DNA of 64,000 nucleotides from Acidobacteriota bacterium (GCA_021792795.1 JAJYUB010000013.1:18168-82167), one strand, 5' to 3'; numbered from the stretch's first letter, positions 25,361 through 34,835 are shown. Program-made: numbers and translations. The notes: generated by a model from the letters alone, not told the origin.

Positions 25361-26738
25361 AAGATGTTCCGGTTGGGGTCGATAGCTGCGTAAATGTGTT
25401 GTCCCCGATGTAACTGTCGCCTTGGCCATCGACGGTCAACGATGGGCCGCCGATTGAGCCGTGGCCAGAACCTGCCTGATCGTTGAATTGCTGCGCCCAG
25501 ATGTTCTGACCGGTCCCTTGGAATTTCGCGATATAGACGTCGTCTTGCAGGGTGAACGTTGGCAGCAGCGGTTGCTGGGTGTAGCCCGTGATGAGGATGT
25601 TTCCGGATGGATCCACCGCAATGCCGCCGCTGCCGATCTGAAAGGCAGCGCTCGGCGCAAAGGGTGTAAGCCAAACTTGTTGGCCGGTGCCGCTGTTGTA
25701 CTCCGCGAGAAGGCAACCAGGCGCTGGACTGACGGCGTTCTCGACCGGGCAGCCTGCGACCACCGGATCGCCGGTTGCGCCTACGGCAACGCCGGACAGA
25801 TAAATTCCGGAGCCGTAGCTGGTACTTTGCAATTGCTGTACCCATCCCGCCGCGCCCGCGGACGAGTATTGCAACAGGAGCGGCACCGGCGGCGCATTGT
25901 AGGAAGTGCGCGTATTTCCAGCGGCGTAGATGTTTCCTTGTGAATCCACCGCAACTCCACTGAGCGCGGCAATCGCATATTGCGGCAGAGTCCGCTGCCA
26001 GAGTATGTTTCCCGAATTGTCGTCCAGTTTGGCGATCAGGCCAACTTCAGCGGTGGTCTCCAATTCTGTCCCACCCATTCCCACGCTGACCGGCTGCATT
26101 TGAACGCTCTGAGCGCCCACAGCCGCTACGCTGCCGTCAGGTGCAATTGCCAGCCCGGCAATATCTTCGCCCGTGCCGGCGGCGAATTGTTGAACCCATA
26201 TTCGATTGCCGCTCGAATCCAGCTTGAAAACAACTGCCTCGGCCGCGCCTGTTGGATTGGTATACCCAGAATACGCGCCAGACGTGGTCCCGCCCAAAAG
26301 AACATTGCCCTGGGCGTCGGCGGCGATGGCGTTCAGGCTGTCGCCATTGGCGGCCCCTGTGCCAAATTGTTTCAGCCACATCTGTTTCCCGGAAGGATCG
26401 TACTTTGCAACAAAATCTTCCGGTGCGCCGTTCGGATTGCTGAACCCAGGGAATGCACCCAGGGTGACGCCCGCGACGAGCAAGTTCCCGCTGGGGTCGG
26501 TGGCAACACCCGTGGCTATATCTCCGTTCCCGGTTCCGAATTGCGCCGTCCATTGCTCAGTTGAGGCGGCCTGAGTAAAACCCGAGGGTGGCGTTCCCGA
26601 GCCGCCCTTGTAGACGCCGCTTCCGCAACCTGAGATCAAACAGGTAAGAGCGAGGAGAATAGTGGCGGGAAGGTACCACCGATCAAGGTTTCTTTGCAGA
26701 TGCGCGTTCGAAGCGCAATCGATCGTTGGGACACTCAT
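25302..26738 (-). CDS. SBBP-repeat beta-propeller lipoprotein
   Basis: A 478-residue exported protein. A basic N-region and hydrophobic segment (WYLPATILLALTCLISGC) end in a lipobox LISGC, so it is probably a lipoprotein. The rest is repeats of ~60-65 residues built on 'A.D..GN....G.T...F' and 'G...W..QF' as in SBBP (beta-propeller) domains, about six or seven blades. GGAGGG lies four bases before the ATG. It converges on tsf with a 59-base overlap. Function is unknown; family members are surface or periplasmic binding scaffolds. Confidence 0.85.
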   Translation of the reverse strand: MSVPTIDCASNAHLQRNLDRWYLPATILLALTCLISGCGSGVYKGGSGTPPSGFTQAASTEQWTAQFGTGNGDIATGVATDPSGNLLVAGVTLGAFPGFSNPNGAPEDFVAKYDPSGKQMWLKQFGTGAANGDSLNAIAADAQGNVLLGGTTSGAYSGYTNPTGAAEAVVFKLDSSGNRIWVQQFAAGTGEDIAGLAIAPDGSVAAVGAQSVQMQPVSVGMGGTELETTAEVGLIAKLDDNSGNILWQRTLPQYAIAALSGVAVDSQGNIYAAGNTRTSYNAPPVPLLLQYSSAGAAGWVQQLQSTSYGSGIYLSGVAVGATGDPVVAGCPVENAVSPAPGCLLAEYNSGTGQQVWLTPFAPSAAFQIGSGGIAVDPSGNILITGYTQQPLLPTFTLQDDVYIAKFQGTGQNIWAQQFNDQAGSGHGSIGGPSLTVDGQGDSYIGDNTFTQLSTPTGTSFSEPLLAKFGPQSNLNRQL

Positions 26739-26865
26739 TTTCCCTCCGAGATCCGAGCAACGTCAATGATCTTGTACACCGCGTTCACGGTGACTGCCCT
26801 TCATTTTGCCATGAGTGCCTCGCAGGCCGGTGGCGCCCGACACTTGCCTGCCGCTTCTTCCTGGC

Positions 26866-27882
26866 CTACTGTGCCCAGGCGAGGCCGTCGGCACCGGTGC
26901 CGGCGTTAATGAGCTTCTGCACCTTCCAGTCGGACAAATCGATGGCGGCGACCTGATTTTTCACGTTGCAGGAGACGTAGGCAACCCTGCCGTCGGGACG
27001 CACCAGGATTTTCTGCGGCGCGCTGGGAACCAGAATGGTGTTGACCACATTCAACGTGGCAAGATCGACAACGGCCACCAAGTTGCGGCTGGGAATGGCC
27101 ACCAGCAGCGAGCGGCCATCCTTCGTAGGAGCGGTGCCGTAGCCGGTTCCCGGTAACGGTACCCAAGCCTTCACTTTATTGGTTGCGGTGTCGATGACGG
27201 CGAGCCGAGGCTGCGTCTGGTCGGAGGTGAAGGCCATGCTGTTGTCGTTCGAAACGGAAATGCGCTGGGTCTCGCCAGAGATGGGAATGACGGCGAGCGT
27301 TTTGCGCGCCTTGATATCGAGGACGGACACGGTGCCCGGCCCGACGTTGGCGGTATAGCCGCGCGTTCCATCGGGGGAGATGGCGAGCATGTGGGATTGC
27401 TCCTGCCCGGTGGGAATGGCGCCGACAATTTTGAGCGTGCGCGGATCGACGAGGGTGACATCCTGATCGAGTTCCGTGGTCACGTAGAGCAATCCATCGT
27501 GCTTGTTGTAGATCACGCAATGGGGACGGACGCCATGGCCGAATTCGACATGGCCGATGATTTTGCGCGAGGGAAGGTCGATGACCAGCATTTCGTGGCC
27601 GTTGAGCCCCGGGTGGCCGACGCCGACGTTGCTGTAGATAGGAACGTAGGCACTGCGGCCGTCGGGAGAGGCGGCGGCTTCATGACCGTGCATGACCGTT
27701 ACGCCTTCGGAGATGGTCGCAATTTGTTGCTGGAGTTCCGGATCGACGAGGCTGATATCTTTATCGCCCTGGTTGACGACCACCAGCAGGGGCGAGGCTT
27801 TGGCCGGGGTTTGCGCGTGGAGGGGAAGCGAAAGCAGGCAAACAGCAGTCAGCAGAAAAGAAAACGGGATGGTTGGGCGCAT
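26866..27882 (-). CDS. exported YVTN/YncE-type beta-propeller protein
   Basis: A 338-residue secreted protein with a signal peptide (MRPTIPFSFLLTAVCLLSLPLHAQ) followed by seven roughly 40-residue YVTN-like blades, for example DKDISLVDPELQQQIATI, TVSVLDIKARKTLAVIPISG and NLVAVVDLATLNVVNTILVP. ATG 27882 opens the signal peptide; an in-frame ATG at 27900 would add six residues. It lies 127 bases upstream of the SBBP lipoprotein and downstream of the RM endonuclease on the same strand. No enzymatic residues are evident; the role is probably binding or scaffolding. Confidence 0.85.
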   Translation of the reverse strand: MRPTIPFSFLLTAVCLLSLPLHAQTPAKASPLLVVVNQGDKDISLVDPELQQQIATISEGVTVMHGHEAAASPDGRSAYVPIYSNVGVGHPGLNGHEMLVIDLPSRKIIGHVEFGHGVRPHCVIYNKHDGLLYVTTELDQDVTLVDPRTLKIVGAIPTGQEQSHMLAISPDGTRGYTANVGPGTVSVLDIKARKTLAVIPISGETQRISVSNDNSMAFTSDQTQPRLAVIDTATNKVKAWVPLPGTGYGTAPTKDGRSLLVAIPSRNLVAVVDLATLNVVNTILVPSAPQKILVRPDGRVAYVSCNVKNQVAAIDLSDWKVQKLINAGTGADGLAWAQ

Positions 27883-27918
27883 GGCAACCGCAGTATACAT
27901 TTGGGGCGTCGGAACATC

Positions 27919-28746
27919 TCAACCCCGCGAACGCTCCGCGTATTGGCGCCTGGTAATGGCATCGATCTGATCGCCAGGGACAAGCCGATAGTGACGTTCT
28001 TCGACGATGAGTACGCGCCCTGCCTCAACGGTCAACTCAAAGAGTGCTATGGCATCGTCCTCCATGAATTGCGCGGATACTGGCCGGCAATTCAAATCCG
28101 GAAATTTGGCCTCGCAACATGCGATATCCTGCGTGGTCTGTACAGGCGAAAGCTTGTCCGAACCACCTTTCGCCTGTACCGGTATTACGTAATGGGCGCC
28201 GTTCCGATTGAGTCCAACATAAATCTCGTCGATTTCGATCTGTCCCATACCCTTTACATGAGTACGAAGATGGTTTTGTAGAGAATACGTCGTCAGCCCG
28301 AGAAAGATATCGATCAACCTGTTGTAGCGAACCTTAGCCAACAGTGCCTGTTCGTCGCCAAGCGCATAGGCGCCTATAATTTCCGGTGTGGAATCGGGGA
28401 TCTTTGTGGCAGCTATGTCTTCGCGCGGCCTGATCGTCGTCCCACCGGCCTCGACGAGCCTGAAGCGATACAAGCTTCTTCCAGCGCCTTCGATAATCCA
28501 TGCCTTACCATTCGGCGCCGTTTTCAGTATTTCAGCAGGCAAGTCCCGTCGAAATTTAAAGCTGTAAATTACGTCGCCCAAGTTATCCGGGCGTTCGACG
28601 CCAACCGCTTCTGCCGCTTCAACCAACTCGTCGCGGTGGAACTCGAACCCCACTGTACCTTTCGCCCAATACTTCCGAAACAAATGGACGATGATCGGTT
28701 CGTACTGAGCCGCCTTGTCTGACCTTTTCACCATTCCATCCTTCAA
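27919..28746 (-). CDS. type II restriction endonuclease, PD-(D/E)XK-like
   Basis: A 275-residue protein whose ATG overlaps the stop of the C5 methyltransferase by four bases (ATGA), so the two are translationally coupled. The C-terminal half holds a probable PD-(D/E)XK site: GQIEIDEIYVGLN followed by HYVIPVQAKGGSD, giving an acidic residue and a Q-x-K pair. The N-terminal ~100 residues look like a helical DNA-reading region (FHRDELVEAAEAVGVERP). The exact family was not recognised; restriction activity is inferred from the motif and operon position. Confidence 0.8.
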   Translation of the reverse strand: MKDGMVKRSDKAAQYEPIIVHLFRKYWAKGTVGFEFHRDELVEAAEAVGVERPDNLGDVIYSFKFRRDLPAEILKTAPNGKAWIIEGAGRSLYRFRLVEAGGTTIRPREDIAATKIPDSTPEIIGAYALGDEQALLAKVRYNRLIDIFLGLTTYSLQNHLRTHVKGMGQIEIDEIYVGLNRNGAHYVIPVQAKGGSDKLSPVQTTQDIACCEAKFPDLNCRPVSAQFMEDDAIALFELTVEAGRVLIVEERHYRLVPGDQIDAITRRQYAERSRG

Positions 28747-30050
28747 GCCATTGCAAAGTTGAGCTGCGCGACATCCGAACGGTCCGCCGGGCGAAGTCGC
28801 TTGCCGACGATATTCTCAGAGACGCCGTAATACCTCGCCGCAGAGCTCATTGTCATTTGCAGCAGAAAATCCGGCCCGAGTTCGATAGCGTTCTCTGGGC
28901 GCTGAGGCCCTTTCTTCATCGACAGAAGCAGTTCCGAGGCCACCGCACGACCGAGAAGAGGCGGTACGGAGTTTCCAATCTGACGGAACCCATGCCATTT
29001 TGTCGCGTGCAGACGGAACCAGTCGGGATAGGAATGAAGCCGCGCCGCTTCGCGGACAGTGATGCAGCGCGGGGCGTAGGGATGGATTGGGCGCGGTGAG
29101 GTGAACGCTCCGCGGTCGCTACCCGTTCCGGCTCGGAGAGTGTTGCATAGTCCTTCTGGATCGAGCTTGAGAAACCTGCTCACTGTTTCCACCTTGCCCG
29201 ACTCGGTGGCTTTGAATCGCCGTTGCGACAATGGGGTATGTTCGGTGCGCATACTGGAGGTGAGACGCTTCGGGTCCCATTCTCTTGGATATGAAAAGTC
29301 CCGGACATCTTCATCCAATCCACGCAGAACCCGCGCATAGCGCGACGCTTTACCGAACCGGGCCTCAGGCACTGCATCGGATTCCAGCAACTCAGGATAC
29401 CGATCGGCATTCGGCAGGTCTCCAATGGCTTCCCACACGGTTGTGGGCACAGCGGCAACAGCGGTCGGGTATTGTGGCAACGGCAGGCCATTCTTCGCGC
29501 CAATCAAGAAAAGTCGGCGCCGATCCTGAGGTACGCCGAACTCGGCTGCATTGAGGACCCGATACGGCAAGAGCACTTCATATCCGTTGTCGTGGAAAGC
29601 CTCGATCAACTCATCGAGCAATTGTCTATGCTGGCCGACCGTCAGGCCTTTCACATTTTCGAATATGAAATAACGCGCATCCAATTCGACGGTGAGGCGG
29701 ACAAATTCCAGAAGCAGGCGATTGCGCGGATCGTCCAAGGCCCTCTTCCCGATCAGCGAAAATCCTTGGCAAGGTGCCCCCCCGAAGACCACGTCCACGC
29801 GGGTGCCGTTCAGTTTCGCGGCTTTTCTGATATCGGCTCCCGAGATCTTCGAAGCGTCCGCACATATCGTGGCGCAATTGGGGAAATTGAACTCATGCAC
29901 GGCGCAATGGATAGGATCTATCTCGACCGCAGCCGCTACATCGAATCCCGCTTGTTCGAATCCAAGCGATAGACCGCCGGCACCTGCAAACAGGTCGATT
30001 CCGATCGGGCGTCCAACACCCTTTCCATGCTTAGGTCGCGAGAAATTCAT
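28743..30050 (-). CDS. DNA (cytosine-5) methyltransferase
   Basis: 435-residue modification enzyme of the second RM cassette. All C5 motifs are present: I (DLFAGAGGLSLGF), IV with catalytic Cys (GGAPCQGFS), VI (FENVKGL), VIII (VPQDRRRLFLIG), a target-recognition region (~200-320), and IX/X (REAARLHSYPDWF, FRQIGNSVPP). About 45 extra residues at the C-terminus contain an HTH-like stretch (MSSAARYYGVSENIVGKRLRP), which may serve DNA binding or autoregulation. Overlaps vsr by 20 bases upstream and the endonuclease by four downstream. Confidence 0.96.
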   Translation of the reverse strand: MNFSRPKHGKGVGRPIGIDLFAGAGGLSLGFEQAGFDVAAAVEIDPIHCAVHEFNFPNCATICADASKISGADIRKAAKLNGTRVDVVFGGAPCQGFSLIGKRALDDPRNRLLLEFVRLTVELDARYFIFENVKGLTVGQHRQLLDELIEAFHDNGYEVLLPYRVLNAAEFGVPQDRRRLFLIGAKNGLPLPQYPTAVAAVPTTVWEAIGDLPNADRYPELLESDAVPEARFGKASRYARVLRGLDEDVRDFSYPREWDPKRLTSSMRTEHTPLSQRRFKATESGKVETVSRFLKLDPEGLCNTLRAGTGSDRGAFTSPRPIHPYAPRCITVREAARLHSYPDWFRLHATKWHGFRQIGNSVPPLLGRAVASELLLSMKKGPQRPENAIELGPDFLLQMTMSSAARYYGVSENIVGKRLRPADRSDVAQLNFAMA

Positions 30051-30441
30051 CTAGTCGCTCCGTCAATTTCTCGGGTTTCTTGAGTTCGCATTGCCATATC
30101 GTGAGTATTGTCCATCCCAACTTTTTCAATTTTCGCCGAGTACGGCGATCCCGCGCCACATTGGCGCTGAACTTCAGTTTCCAAAAATTCACTCGCGACT
30201 TTGGCGTTGTTGCATACTTGCACTTCGGATGCCGGTGCCAAAAGCATCCATGCACGAATATCACTTTTCGGCGAGAAAGAAAGACCAAATCCGGTCGCCC
30301 CGGCAAGCTGATGTCGTAAAGCCGATAGCGATATCCCAAGGCATGGACGATTTTCCGCACGGCCATTTCCGGCTTGGTGTCCTTGGAATGCACCGCAGCC
30401 ATGATGAAGGAACGCTTTGCGCGATCGACATGGTCGGTCAC
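30031..30441 (-). CDS. vsr: very short patch repair endonuclease (Vsr), second copy
   Basis: T:G mismatch nicking enzyme serving the adjacent C5 methyltransferase. The GTG at 30441 gives the typical start VTDHVDRAKRSFIMAAV and 136 residues; the frame is open to 30549 but that would run into pyrH upstream sequence. Motifs: SKDTKPE, GYRYRLY, LPGRPDLVF (catalytic Asp), VHGCFWHRH (His pair), then FW..K...N..RD and WTILTIWQCEL. First gene of the leftward vsr-M-R operon, the reverse gene order of the cassette at 1-2.2 kb, and clearly diverged from that Vsr. Confidence 0.94.
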   Translation of the reverse strand: MTDHVDRAKRSFIMAAVHSKDTKPEMAVRKIVHALGYRYRLYDISLPGRPDLVFLSRRKVIFVHGCFWHRHPKCKYATTPKSRVNFWKLKFSANVARDRRTRRKLKKLGWTILTIWQCELKKPEKLTERLDEFLAT

Positions 30442-30570
30442 CCACTTTAGCCTCAGATCGTAGCCGTTTACTTGCGCTGCTGCCAATCCTAGCATAGGAT
30501 GAGCAAGCTCAATCATGCCCCCTGTCAGGCTGCTGACGCACCTATCCAACTTCTGCGATACTCAAATGGC

Positions 30571-31275
30571 ATGTACAAACGAGTTCTTCTCAAGCTTTCT
30601 GGCGAGGCGCTGGCTGCTGACCGCGGCTTCGGGGTCGATGTCACACGGGTCCACGAAATCGCGGCGGAGATTGCCGACGTGCATTCGATGGGCGTGGAAC
30701 TGGCGATTGTCGTGGGCGGAGGCAATTTCTTCCGCGGCGTAGCGGAGCAGGCGCAGGAGATGGACCGCGTCTCAGCCGACCATATGGGTATGCTGGCGAC
30801 GATCATCAACGCGCTGGCGGTGCAGGACGCGCTGGAAAAGCAGAATGTCTTCTGCCGGGTGATGAGCGCCATTGAAATGAACCAGGTTTCGGAGCCATAC
30901 ATCCGCCGCCGGGCGATTCGGCATCTAGAAAAAGGACGGGTGGTGATCTTCGCCGCCGGCACCGGCAATCCATATTTTTCCACCGACACCGCCGCCTCGT
31001 TGCGTGCGATGGAAATCAAGGCAGATGTGTTGCTGAAGGCCACCAAGGTCGAGGGCATTTACAGTGCCGATCCCGCGCTGGATAAAGATGCAGTCAAGTT
31101 TGAAGAGATCAGCTATATGGAAATCCTGCAGCGCAATCTGCGAGTGATGGACATGACGGCTGTGAGTCTTTGCAAGGACAACGATCTGCCGATGATCATC
31201 TTCAGCATGAACCAACCGGGCAACATTCGACGCGCAATCGCCGGCGAAAAAGTTGGCTCCCTGGTCACCACGTAG
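30571..31275 (+). CDS. pyrH: UMP kinase
   Basis: Hexameric amino-acid-kinase-fold enzyme phosphorylating UMP to UDP. 234 residues with [14 protein letters not shown], the nucleotide loop [40 protein letters not shown] and [12 protein letters not shown] 30571 gives the standard N-terminus; the longer frame from 30499 overlaps divergent vsr leader and is not needed. Normally adjacent to tsf and frr; here both are separated from it (see findings). Confidence 0.96.
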   Translation: MYKRVLLKLSGEALAADRGFGVDVTRVHEIAAEIADVHSMGVELAIVVGGGNFFRGVAEQAQEMDRVSADHMGMLATIINALAVQDALEKQNVFCRVMSAIEMNQVSEPYIRRRAIRHLEKGRVVIFAAGTGNPYFSTDTAASLRAMEIKADVLLKATKVEGIYSADPALDKDAVKFEEISYMEILQRNLRVMDMTAVSLCKDNDLPMIIFSMNQPGNIRRAIAGEKVGSLVTT

Positions 31276-31280
31276 GCGCA

Positions 31281-32468
31281 ATGGCAGTCGCTATCCCGGT
31301 CCCCCGCCGCCCCGTAATGCCCGCATTGACGGGCCTCCGCGCCTTTACCGCGACCAACATCGTGTTCTTCCATTTCTGGAACCCGGCCTGGTTCGGTCCG
31401 CTGGCCCCCATGATGGACAACGGCTATGTTGGCGTCAATTTTTTCTTTCTGCTGTCTGGATTTATTCTCGCCTACAACTATGCCGACCGGTCCGATGCCG
31501 GGCAGTTCGATCGCAAGCAGTTCTGGCAGACGCGTTTTTCGCGGCTCTACCCCGTCTATGTGCTGGGGCTGCTGATTTCCATCCCGATTCTGGAACTGGA
31601 GTGGCGCTACCGGACGCACGCGCAGTTTTTTCAGGGGCTGGCGCTGACGACGATCATGCAGCAGGGCTGGAGCCCAAAACTATGCACGTTCTGGAACACG
31701 CCGGCGTGGACGCTCTCCTGCGAGACAGTTTTTTACTTGCTGTTCCCGATGCTGGTGGCCATCCAGTGGCCGCGGCAAACGCGCAAGCTGTTGCTGATCC
31801 TGGCAGGATGCTGGCTGGCCTCGCTGGTGGTTCCGTTGCTCTATATGTGGATTCGGCCCGATGGCCTGGGGCCGATCACCCGCATGTCCAACAGCTACTG
31901 GCTGCGCGCGGTGAAGATGACGCCGCTGCCGCACCTGCCAACGTTTACGGCCGGCATCGTGCTCTCAAAGTTGAACGACCGGATGGAACTGCCGAATCGT
32001 GTCCGGTACTGGCTGGCGATTATTGGCCTTGGCAGCGTTTGCACGGTGTTGATGCAGGGGCCAAAAATGTCGTTCCTGCTGATGCACAACGGGCTGATCA
32101 CGCCTTTGTTCGCCATTACGATTTTAGGCCTGACTGGGCATCATCCCATCACGCGTTTTTTGCGGTTTCCGCTGTTTGTCGCGGTCGGCGAGGCCAGCTA
32201 CTGCCTCTACATTCTTCACTTCAACCTGTGGCGCTGGATCCATCAAAGCGGGATACTGGTCCGTCTTCACGTCGCGCGCTTCGATCCATGGGTCTCGTAC
32301 CTGATGCTGGAAATTGCCGCGCTGCTGGCTTATCGGTTCCTGGAACGGCCGACGCGCAACTGGCTGCACCAGGTGTTGCCGGCCCTGAAGCATGCCCGTG
32401 GACAGTTTGCGCCGTCGCGCGTTGCCGGTCCGCAGGCTATTGCGGCGGAGCAGGCTTCCGAAGGTTGA
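31281..32468 (+). CDS. acyltransferase 3 family membrane protein
   Basis: A 395-residue polytopic inner-membrane protein with about ten TM helices, of the AT3/OafA family that acylates surface polysaccharides or other exported molecules. Visible: LTGLRAFTATNIVFFHFW (catalytic-region R and H), YVGVNFFFLLSGFILAYNY, the RFSRLYPVY motif and a C-terminal EASYCLYILHFNLWRW. Starts 5 bases after pyrH, so it is likely co-transcribed with it. The 3' end overlaps the convergent OPT transporter by 32 bases. Confidence 0.88.
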   Translation: MAVAIPVPRRPVMPALTGLRAFTATNIVFFHFWNPAWFGPLAPMMDNGYVGVNFFFLLSGFILAYNYADRSDAGQFDRKQFWQTRFSRLYPVYVLGLLISIPILELEWRYRTHAQFFQGLALTTIMQQGWSPKLCTFWNTPAWTLSCETVFYLLFPMLVAIQWPRQTRKLLLILAGCWLASLVVPLLYMWIRPDGLGPITRMSNSYWLRAVKMTPLPHLPTFTAGIVLSKLNDRMELPNRVRYWLAIIGLGSVCTVLMQGPKMSFLLMHNGLITPLFAITILGLTGHHPITRFLRFPLFVAVGEASYCLYILHFNLWRWIHQSGILVRLHVARFDPWVSYLMLEIAALLAYRFLERPTRNWLHQVLPALKHARGQFAPSRVAGPQAIAAEQASEG

Positions 32469-34710
32469 GCGGGCGGCGGGCGAAATAGTAGAGCGATCCG
32501 GCCAGCAGCGCGAACATCAGCACCGAAACCCAATCATGATAGAGAGGATTTTTCGGCGACATCTTCAGGATGTCGAAGCGGCCTGTTGCCGATTCGTACA
32601 ACTTGAGCGCGACGCCGAGCAGACCGACGATGCCTCCGGCGGCAATCAATCCGCTGGCATAGAGGGAGCCGGGGCTGATCTCGCCCTCCAAGGGCCCAGA
32701 TGCCCCGCCGCTTCGTTCGACCGCGCGATCGATCATCCATCGAACCACGCCTCCGCAGAAGATGGCCAGGGTGGTGCCGATGGAAAGATACGCTCCGACG
32801 GCGAAGGAGAGCGAGCGGACCCCCAGCAGCTCGACAGTCGCGACGAGGAAGACGCCCAACAGAATCAGGCCCCAGGGCAACTGGCGGGTCAGGATACCGT
32901 TGATGACGGTGGCCATGAGCCGGGCTTGTGGAGCAGCGGCGCGCTCGCTGCCGATGCCTTCAATCCACTGGACTTCAATGTGTCCGGTTGCTGGATTGAA
33001 CAGGTATTTTCCATCCGCGAGCTTGTGCGATCCAAGGGCGTTCAGCAGGACATAATTTTTCCCATAGTCGAGCTGTTCTGTGCCGCCGGGAAGCTTCACG
33101 CGGAACTTCGCGCGGGAAAAATGTTCCTGCTGCACCGTCACGCCGTCGGCTGGCTGCGCCAGGTTGTAGGCCATGTTCGCCGGACGAAATTCCTCCAGGC
33201 CTTTGTTCATCGCGGTCAAAGTAATGCCAATGGAAACAGTCGAGATGCAGACGCCGATCAACAGCGCCAACTGCTGCTTCCACGGGGTGGCTCCAATGAT
33301 GAAGCCGGTTTTTAGGTCCTGCGATGTATCGCCCGCATTGGCGGAGGCGATGCAGACCACGCCGCCGATGGTGATGGCCAGCGCGCCGAAGGCCGGGGCT
33401 GTCCATCCCTTCACCAGAAAGATCGCTGAGGTTGCCATCAGGGTGGCAATCGTCATACCGGAGATGGGGTTGGCGGAGCTGCCGATGAGGCCGACGATCC
33501 GCGAGGAGACGGTGACGAACAGGAAGCCGAACAACACCACCAGCAGGGATGCGGCCAAGTTCGCCAGCAGGCTGGTTTGCGCGCCGGGAACGGGCTTGAA
33601 CGTCAGGAACAGAAACATCAACACCACCAGCAGAACAGAACCGCCGACAACGACGGACATGGGAAAGTCGCGGTCGGTGCGCTTTTCCGCTGCTGCCGCG
33701 GTGCGCGATTTTCCGATGGTTGCAATGCCTTCGCGGAAGGCGCCCCAGATGGTCGGGAGGGTGCGAAGCAGCGTGAGGATTCCTGCTGCGGACACCGCGC
33801 CAGCTCCCATGGGACGGACGTAGGCCGCCCATAAATCGCTGGGGTTCATCTGCGAGATCGGCTGCGTGCCGGGATAGATGGGTCCGGTGAAATGGGAGCC
33901 GAAGAAATGGATGGCGGGCATGAGCACCAGCCAGGAAAACACGCCGCCGGCGAAGATGGTCCCGGCAACTCGTGGACCGATGATGTAGCCGACACCGAGA
34001 TATTCCGGCGTGGCATCGGCGCGAATGGCAGAGCCGGGGAGCCATTTGGGCTCGTAATTCGGCGTGCTGGGCCAGGCGCTGAACAGGTTGCCGTTTTGAA
34101 AAAGGGTGTATACCCCGCCCAGGCCAAGGCCCCAGAAGACACGGCTGGCGAAGGAGCCGCCGCGCTCGCCTGCGAGAAGGACATCGGCGCAGGCTGTGCC
34201 TTCGGGATAAGTAAGGTGGCCGTGTTCTTTGACGATCAGTTCCCGCCGCAGCGGAATCATGAAGAAGACGCCGAGCCATCCGCCCAGCAGCGCGAGGAAA
34301 AAGATGCGCGAGTATTCCAGATCGAAGCCGAGAAAGATGAGCGCGGGCAGGGTGAAGATGACGCCGGCGGCAATGGACTGGCCCGCGTTGCCGGTGGTCT
34401 GCACGATGTTGTTTTCCAGGATGGAGGCGCGACCGAGCGCGCGCAACACGCTGATCGACAGCACCGCGATGGGAATGGAGGCAGCGACCGTAAGCCCGGC
34501 GCGCAGGCCCACATACACGGTGACGGCTCCAAAGAGAATGCCGAAGATGCAACCCAGAAAAATGGCGCGGAAGGTAAATTCAGGGCGCGAATCTTCTGGC
34601 TTTACGAATGGCTGAAACTCCGTTGAGAGCGCGGCGCGGCCGGATGTGGAGTGCGACTTGGAATGCGAATCCGCGGGTGGGTTGAATGGCTGTTCGGTAG
34701 TGCTGGCCAA
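32437..34710 (-). CDS. OPT-family oligopeptide transporter
   Basis: A 757-residue proton-coupled transporter with ~16 TM helices. Family features: FRAIFLGCIFGILFGAVTVYVGLRAGLT at the first TM, NNIVQTTGNAGQSIAAGVIF, the YPEGTACADVL motif and the late GDTSQDLKTGFIIGATPW motif. A soluble loop (~residues 520-600) includes a predicted beta-rich insert. Belongs to the prokaryotic OPT subgroup (peptides or metal-chelates). It is monocistronic and convergent with the acyltransferase. Confidence 0.93.
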   Translation of the reverse strand: MASTTEQPFNPPADSHSKSHSTSGRAALSTEFQPFVKPEDSRPEFTFRAIFLGCIFGILFGAVTVYVGLRAGLTVAASIPIAVLSISVLRALGRASILENNIVQTTGNAGQSIAAGVIFTLPALIFLGFDLEYSRIFFLALLGGWLGVFFMIPLRRELIVKEHGHLTYPEGTACADVLLAGERGGSFASRVFWGLGLGGVYTLFQNGNLFSAWPSTPNYEPKWLPGSAIRADATPEYLGVGYIIGPRVAGTIFAGGVFSWLVLMPAIHFFGSHFTGPIYPGTQPISQMNPSDLWAAYVRPMGAGAVSAAGILTLLRTLPTIWGAFREGIATIGKSRTAAAAEKRTDRDFPMSVVVGGSVLLVVLMFLFLTFKPVPGAQTSLLANLAASLLVVLFGFLFVTVSSRIVGLIGSSANPISGMTIATLMATSAIFLVKGWTAPAFGALAITIGGVVCIASANAGDTSQDLKTGFIIGATPWKQQLALLIGVCISTVSIGITLTAMNKGLEEFRPANMAYNLAQPADGVTVQQEHFSRAKFRVKLPGGTEQLDYGKNYVLLNALGSHKLADGKYLFNPATGHIEVQWIEGIGSERAAAPQARLMATVINGILTRQLPWGLILLGVFLVATVELLGVRSLSFAVGAYLSIGTTLAIFCGGVVRWMIDRAVERSGGASGPLEGEISPGSLYASGLIAAGGIVGLLGVALKLYESATGRFDILKMSPKNPLYHDWVSVLMFALLAGSLYYFARRPLNLRKPAPPQ

Positions 34711-34796
34711 GATTTATGCCTCCCTGAAACAAATTCCAGCAAACCGTTGAGTGTAGAGCATTCGCTACGCTTCACGATAGGCGATCTTTTTGTCTA

Positions 34797-34835
34797 CCCC
34801 ACTCAAGCTAAAAGAGGGCTTGAATGGGGCACCCC
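34797..34835. repeat. dispersed hairpin element, family B, copy 3
   Basis: CCCCACTCAAGC (34797-34808) and GCTTGAATGGGG (34818-34829) pair with one mismatch around a 9-base loop; the flank GGGGCACCCC is retained although the arm sequence differs completely from copies 1 and 2. It lies between divergent OPT and comF. Confidence 0.65.

Noticed and set aside
32975..34552. 525-residue frame within the OPT transporter
   Set aside because: Same-strand shifted frame, Arg/His-rich and without membrane segments; the OPT frame is right.
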